Part shown: piece by piece, positions 60,291-64,000 of the stretch
Numbering within the stretch: the stretch's first letter is position 1
How the letters are laid out: every line of letters starts with the position of its first letter
DNA from: Azospirillum oryzae
GTDB lineage: Bacteria; Pseudomonadota; Alphaproteobacteria; Azospirillales; Azospirillaceae
Assembly: GCF_008364795.1 (NCBI RefSeq)
Contig: NZ_VTTM01000002.1
Span: 248,001 to 312,000, forward strand
DNA: 64,000 nt
Reading direction: 5' to 3'
Translations under genes and position numbers: made by a program
The notes under the pieces: model-generated
Seen by the model: only the letters and a program-made list of their open reading frames with translations
Told to the model about the DNA's origin: nothing
Database searches by the model: none

Positions 60291-60773
60291 TCAGCCGGCC
60301 TCCGCCACGAAGGCGTCGAAGAACAGCCCAGCGGTCTCCTGGTTCGCATGGCGGCGCGACAGCTGGTAGCTGAGTTCGAGGATGTTCGCTTCCGGGACAT
60401 GGCGCTGTACGAACAGCTTGCGGACCAGCAGCGTCGCAGCCAATTCCTGGATGAGGTGGAAGTGGCTGTTGTCCCAGGCCTCTTCCTTGAAGTGGACGAT
60501 CTTGAAGCGGCTCAGCCGGAAAGCGAGGCCCCCCGCGATCTTGCCGTGACTGACGCCACGAGACTTGGAACGCCGGGCAAGCATCGCACGGATATCGATT
60601 TCCGCTTCCTTCACGGCGAGCGCCAGTTCACGGTCGCTGTATTCGATGTGCTTTTGCGAAAGACCGAAAACGCCGCAGGCCTTCCATAGGAAGCTTACAT
60701 AATCGGAGAAGATCCTGGACCAGACATCGTTGGAAAAGGAAAACTCCGGTAACGCTGGTTCGCCATCGATCAT
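60291..60773 (-). CDS. Hypothetical protein, second gene of a small pair
   Basis: The 160-residue protein is not recognised. It has an N-terminal VWSRIFSDYVSFLWKACGVFGLSQ segment, a basic middle (ARRSKSRGVSHGKIAGGLAFRLSRFKIVHF), and a C-terminal helix (LSYQLSRRHANQETAGLFFDAFV). It is less GC-biased than the neighbours. Its start overlaps the stop of the 70-residue gene, implying a coupled pair. Confidence 0.7.
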   Translation of the reverse strand: MIDGEPALPEFSFSNDVWSRIFSDYVSFLWKACGVFGLSQKHIEYSDRELALAVKEAEIDIRAMLARRSKSRGVSHGKIAGGLAFRLSRFKIVHFKEEAWDNSHFHLIQELAATLLVRKLFVQRHVPEANILELSYQLSRRHANQETAGLFFDAFVAEAG

Positions 60774-60982
60774 TCGGTGGGAATCCCCAGCAGCCGCCGA
60801 TAGGCGTTCACATCCACATCGTCGTCCTTGGGAGCCTTGCTGACCAGCGCGTCAAGCTCTTCGCTCGTCCGGATGCCGTGGTTCAGGCACACTTCGCCGC
60901 GGGTTTCGCGATACTTCATCATTCGTTCAATGGATTCCGCAAGCAGTTGCGGGTTGTCCATGACGTCCTGCAGGTTGGGCAT
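60770..60982 (-). CDS. Small hypothetical protein, first gene of a pair
   Basis: The 70-residue protein MPNLQDVMDNPQLLAESIERMM... has a helical N-terminus and a GIRTSEELDALVSKAPKDDDVDVNAYRRLLG tail. The ATG at 60982 begins the plausible protein; upstream in-frame sequence is Cys/Gly-rich and unlike it. The overlap with the 160-residue gene resembles toxin-antitoxin or regulatory pairs, but no known family is evident. Confidence 0.6.
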   Translation of the reverse strand: MPNLQDVMDNPQLLAESIERMMKYRETRGEVCLNHGIRTSEELDALVSKAPKDDDVDVNAYRRLLGIPTE

Positions 60983-61222
60983 AGTGCGATCAACCCATGT
61001 TCGACCGCCCAGATGCAGGTCGGAACCGCATCCAGGGCCGGGTTGGTGATGGCCGTTCGGCCGAAATGCGAAGCGACCGGGAATTCCCGATCGCTCTTCA
61101 CATTTTCTAGTTCGGCACGGCGGCACCCGTCAAGGAAGAAGAGAACAGGCGCCGCCCAACCAAGACTCCGGCCCGCGGGACATTCGCTCACGAATAAAGT
61201 GGCGAATGCAGCGCATGCACGA

Positions 61223-63910
<2,688 letters not shown>

Positions 63911-64000
63911 GGGAAAGACTCCTTGGCTTCTGTGGCTTTTGGATCCGGCCGTCCGGATCGTGGCTTTTGGTTCGGGCGGGCACCGGGAACGATGCCTGTG

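Noticed and set aside
60919..61191. 90-codon minus-strand frame between acnA and the small gene pair
   Set aside because: It overlaps the better supported 70-residue gene in another frame, lacks a good ribosome binding site and has no recognisable domain.

Overview
The window is high-GC (visually about two thirds G+C) alphaproteobacterial chromosome. Protein style, the atpG-atpD-atpC order, the TipF-like EAL protein, and the combination of PaaX, a homogentisate pathway and many hybrid kinases fit a Rhodospirillales bacterium such as Azospirillum or a close relative. The genus is inferred from family resemblance; no marker RNA is present. I saw no rRNA, tRNA, CRISPR array, insertion sequence or integrase.

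Layout. 1-2554: end of the ATP synthase operon (atpG partial, atpD, atpC). 2726-7504: ferritin-like protein, beta-class GST, DEAD-box helicase, SodC, and a Fur-family regulator with a small partner gene. 7794-16249: an intact but incomplete podovirus-like (T7-type) module on one strand: capsid, decoration-like protein, tail tubular A and B, coiled-coil internal protein, tailspike and large terminase. It has no portal, integrase or replication genes. 16857-23155: housekeeping (DUF952, pyrD, a TipF-like degenerate EAL protein, mazEF, thrS-infC). infC probably starts at ATA.

24655-42759 is the most interesting region: an apparent aromatic-acid catabolic island. It holds a two-component flavin hydroxylase (MhaA/MhaB type), PaaY-like protein, MarR regulator, homogentisate dioxygenase, fumarylacetoacetate hydrolase, chemoreceptor, a ferredoxin reductase next to a ferritin-like di-iron protein, a BLUF photosensor, PaaX, a branched-chain-type ABC importer, and maleylacetoacetate isomerase. 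Two inverted-repeat operators with the PaaX geometry (6-mer, 27 bp, 6-mer) lie upstream of the di-iron gene and between paaX and the importer. A second palindrome (TTTC-N4-GAAA type) lies upstream of hmgA, upstream of the importer, and in the mhaA/paaY divergent promoter. Together these suggest that phenylacetate is imported, hydroxylated without CoA activation by the di-iron/reductase pair, converted to homogentisate by MhaAB, and cleaved to fumarate and acetoacetate. The di-iron step is inference.

42899-60266: signalling and envelope genes. These are two orphan hybrid histidine kinases, an EamA exporter, small secreted or proline-rich proteins, a double cold-shock-domain protein with an RG-rich linker, DUF2934 and CBS proteins, NnrU, DedA, two DUF4398-type lipoproteins (one fused to OmpA), a phospholipase D, and an amidoligase/glutamine-amidotransferase pair. 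60291-60982 holds an unrecognised two-gene unit. 61223-63910 is acnA. Short tandem repeats (12-15 bp) and a family of CCCTC-rich inverted repeats are scattered between genes.
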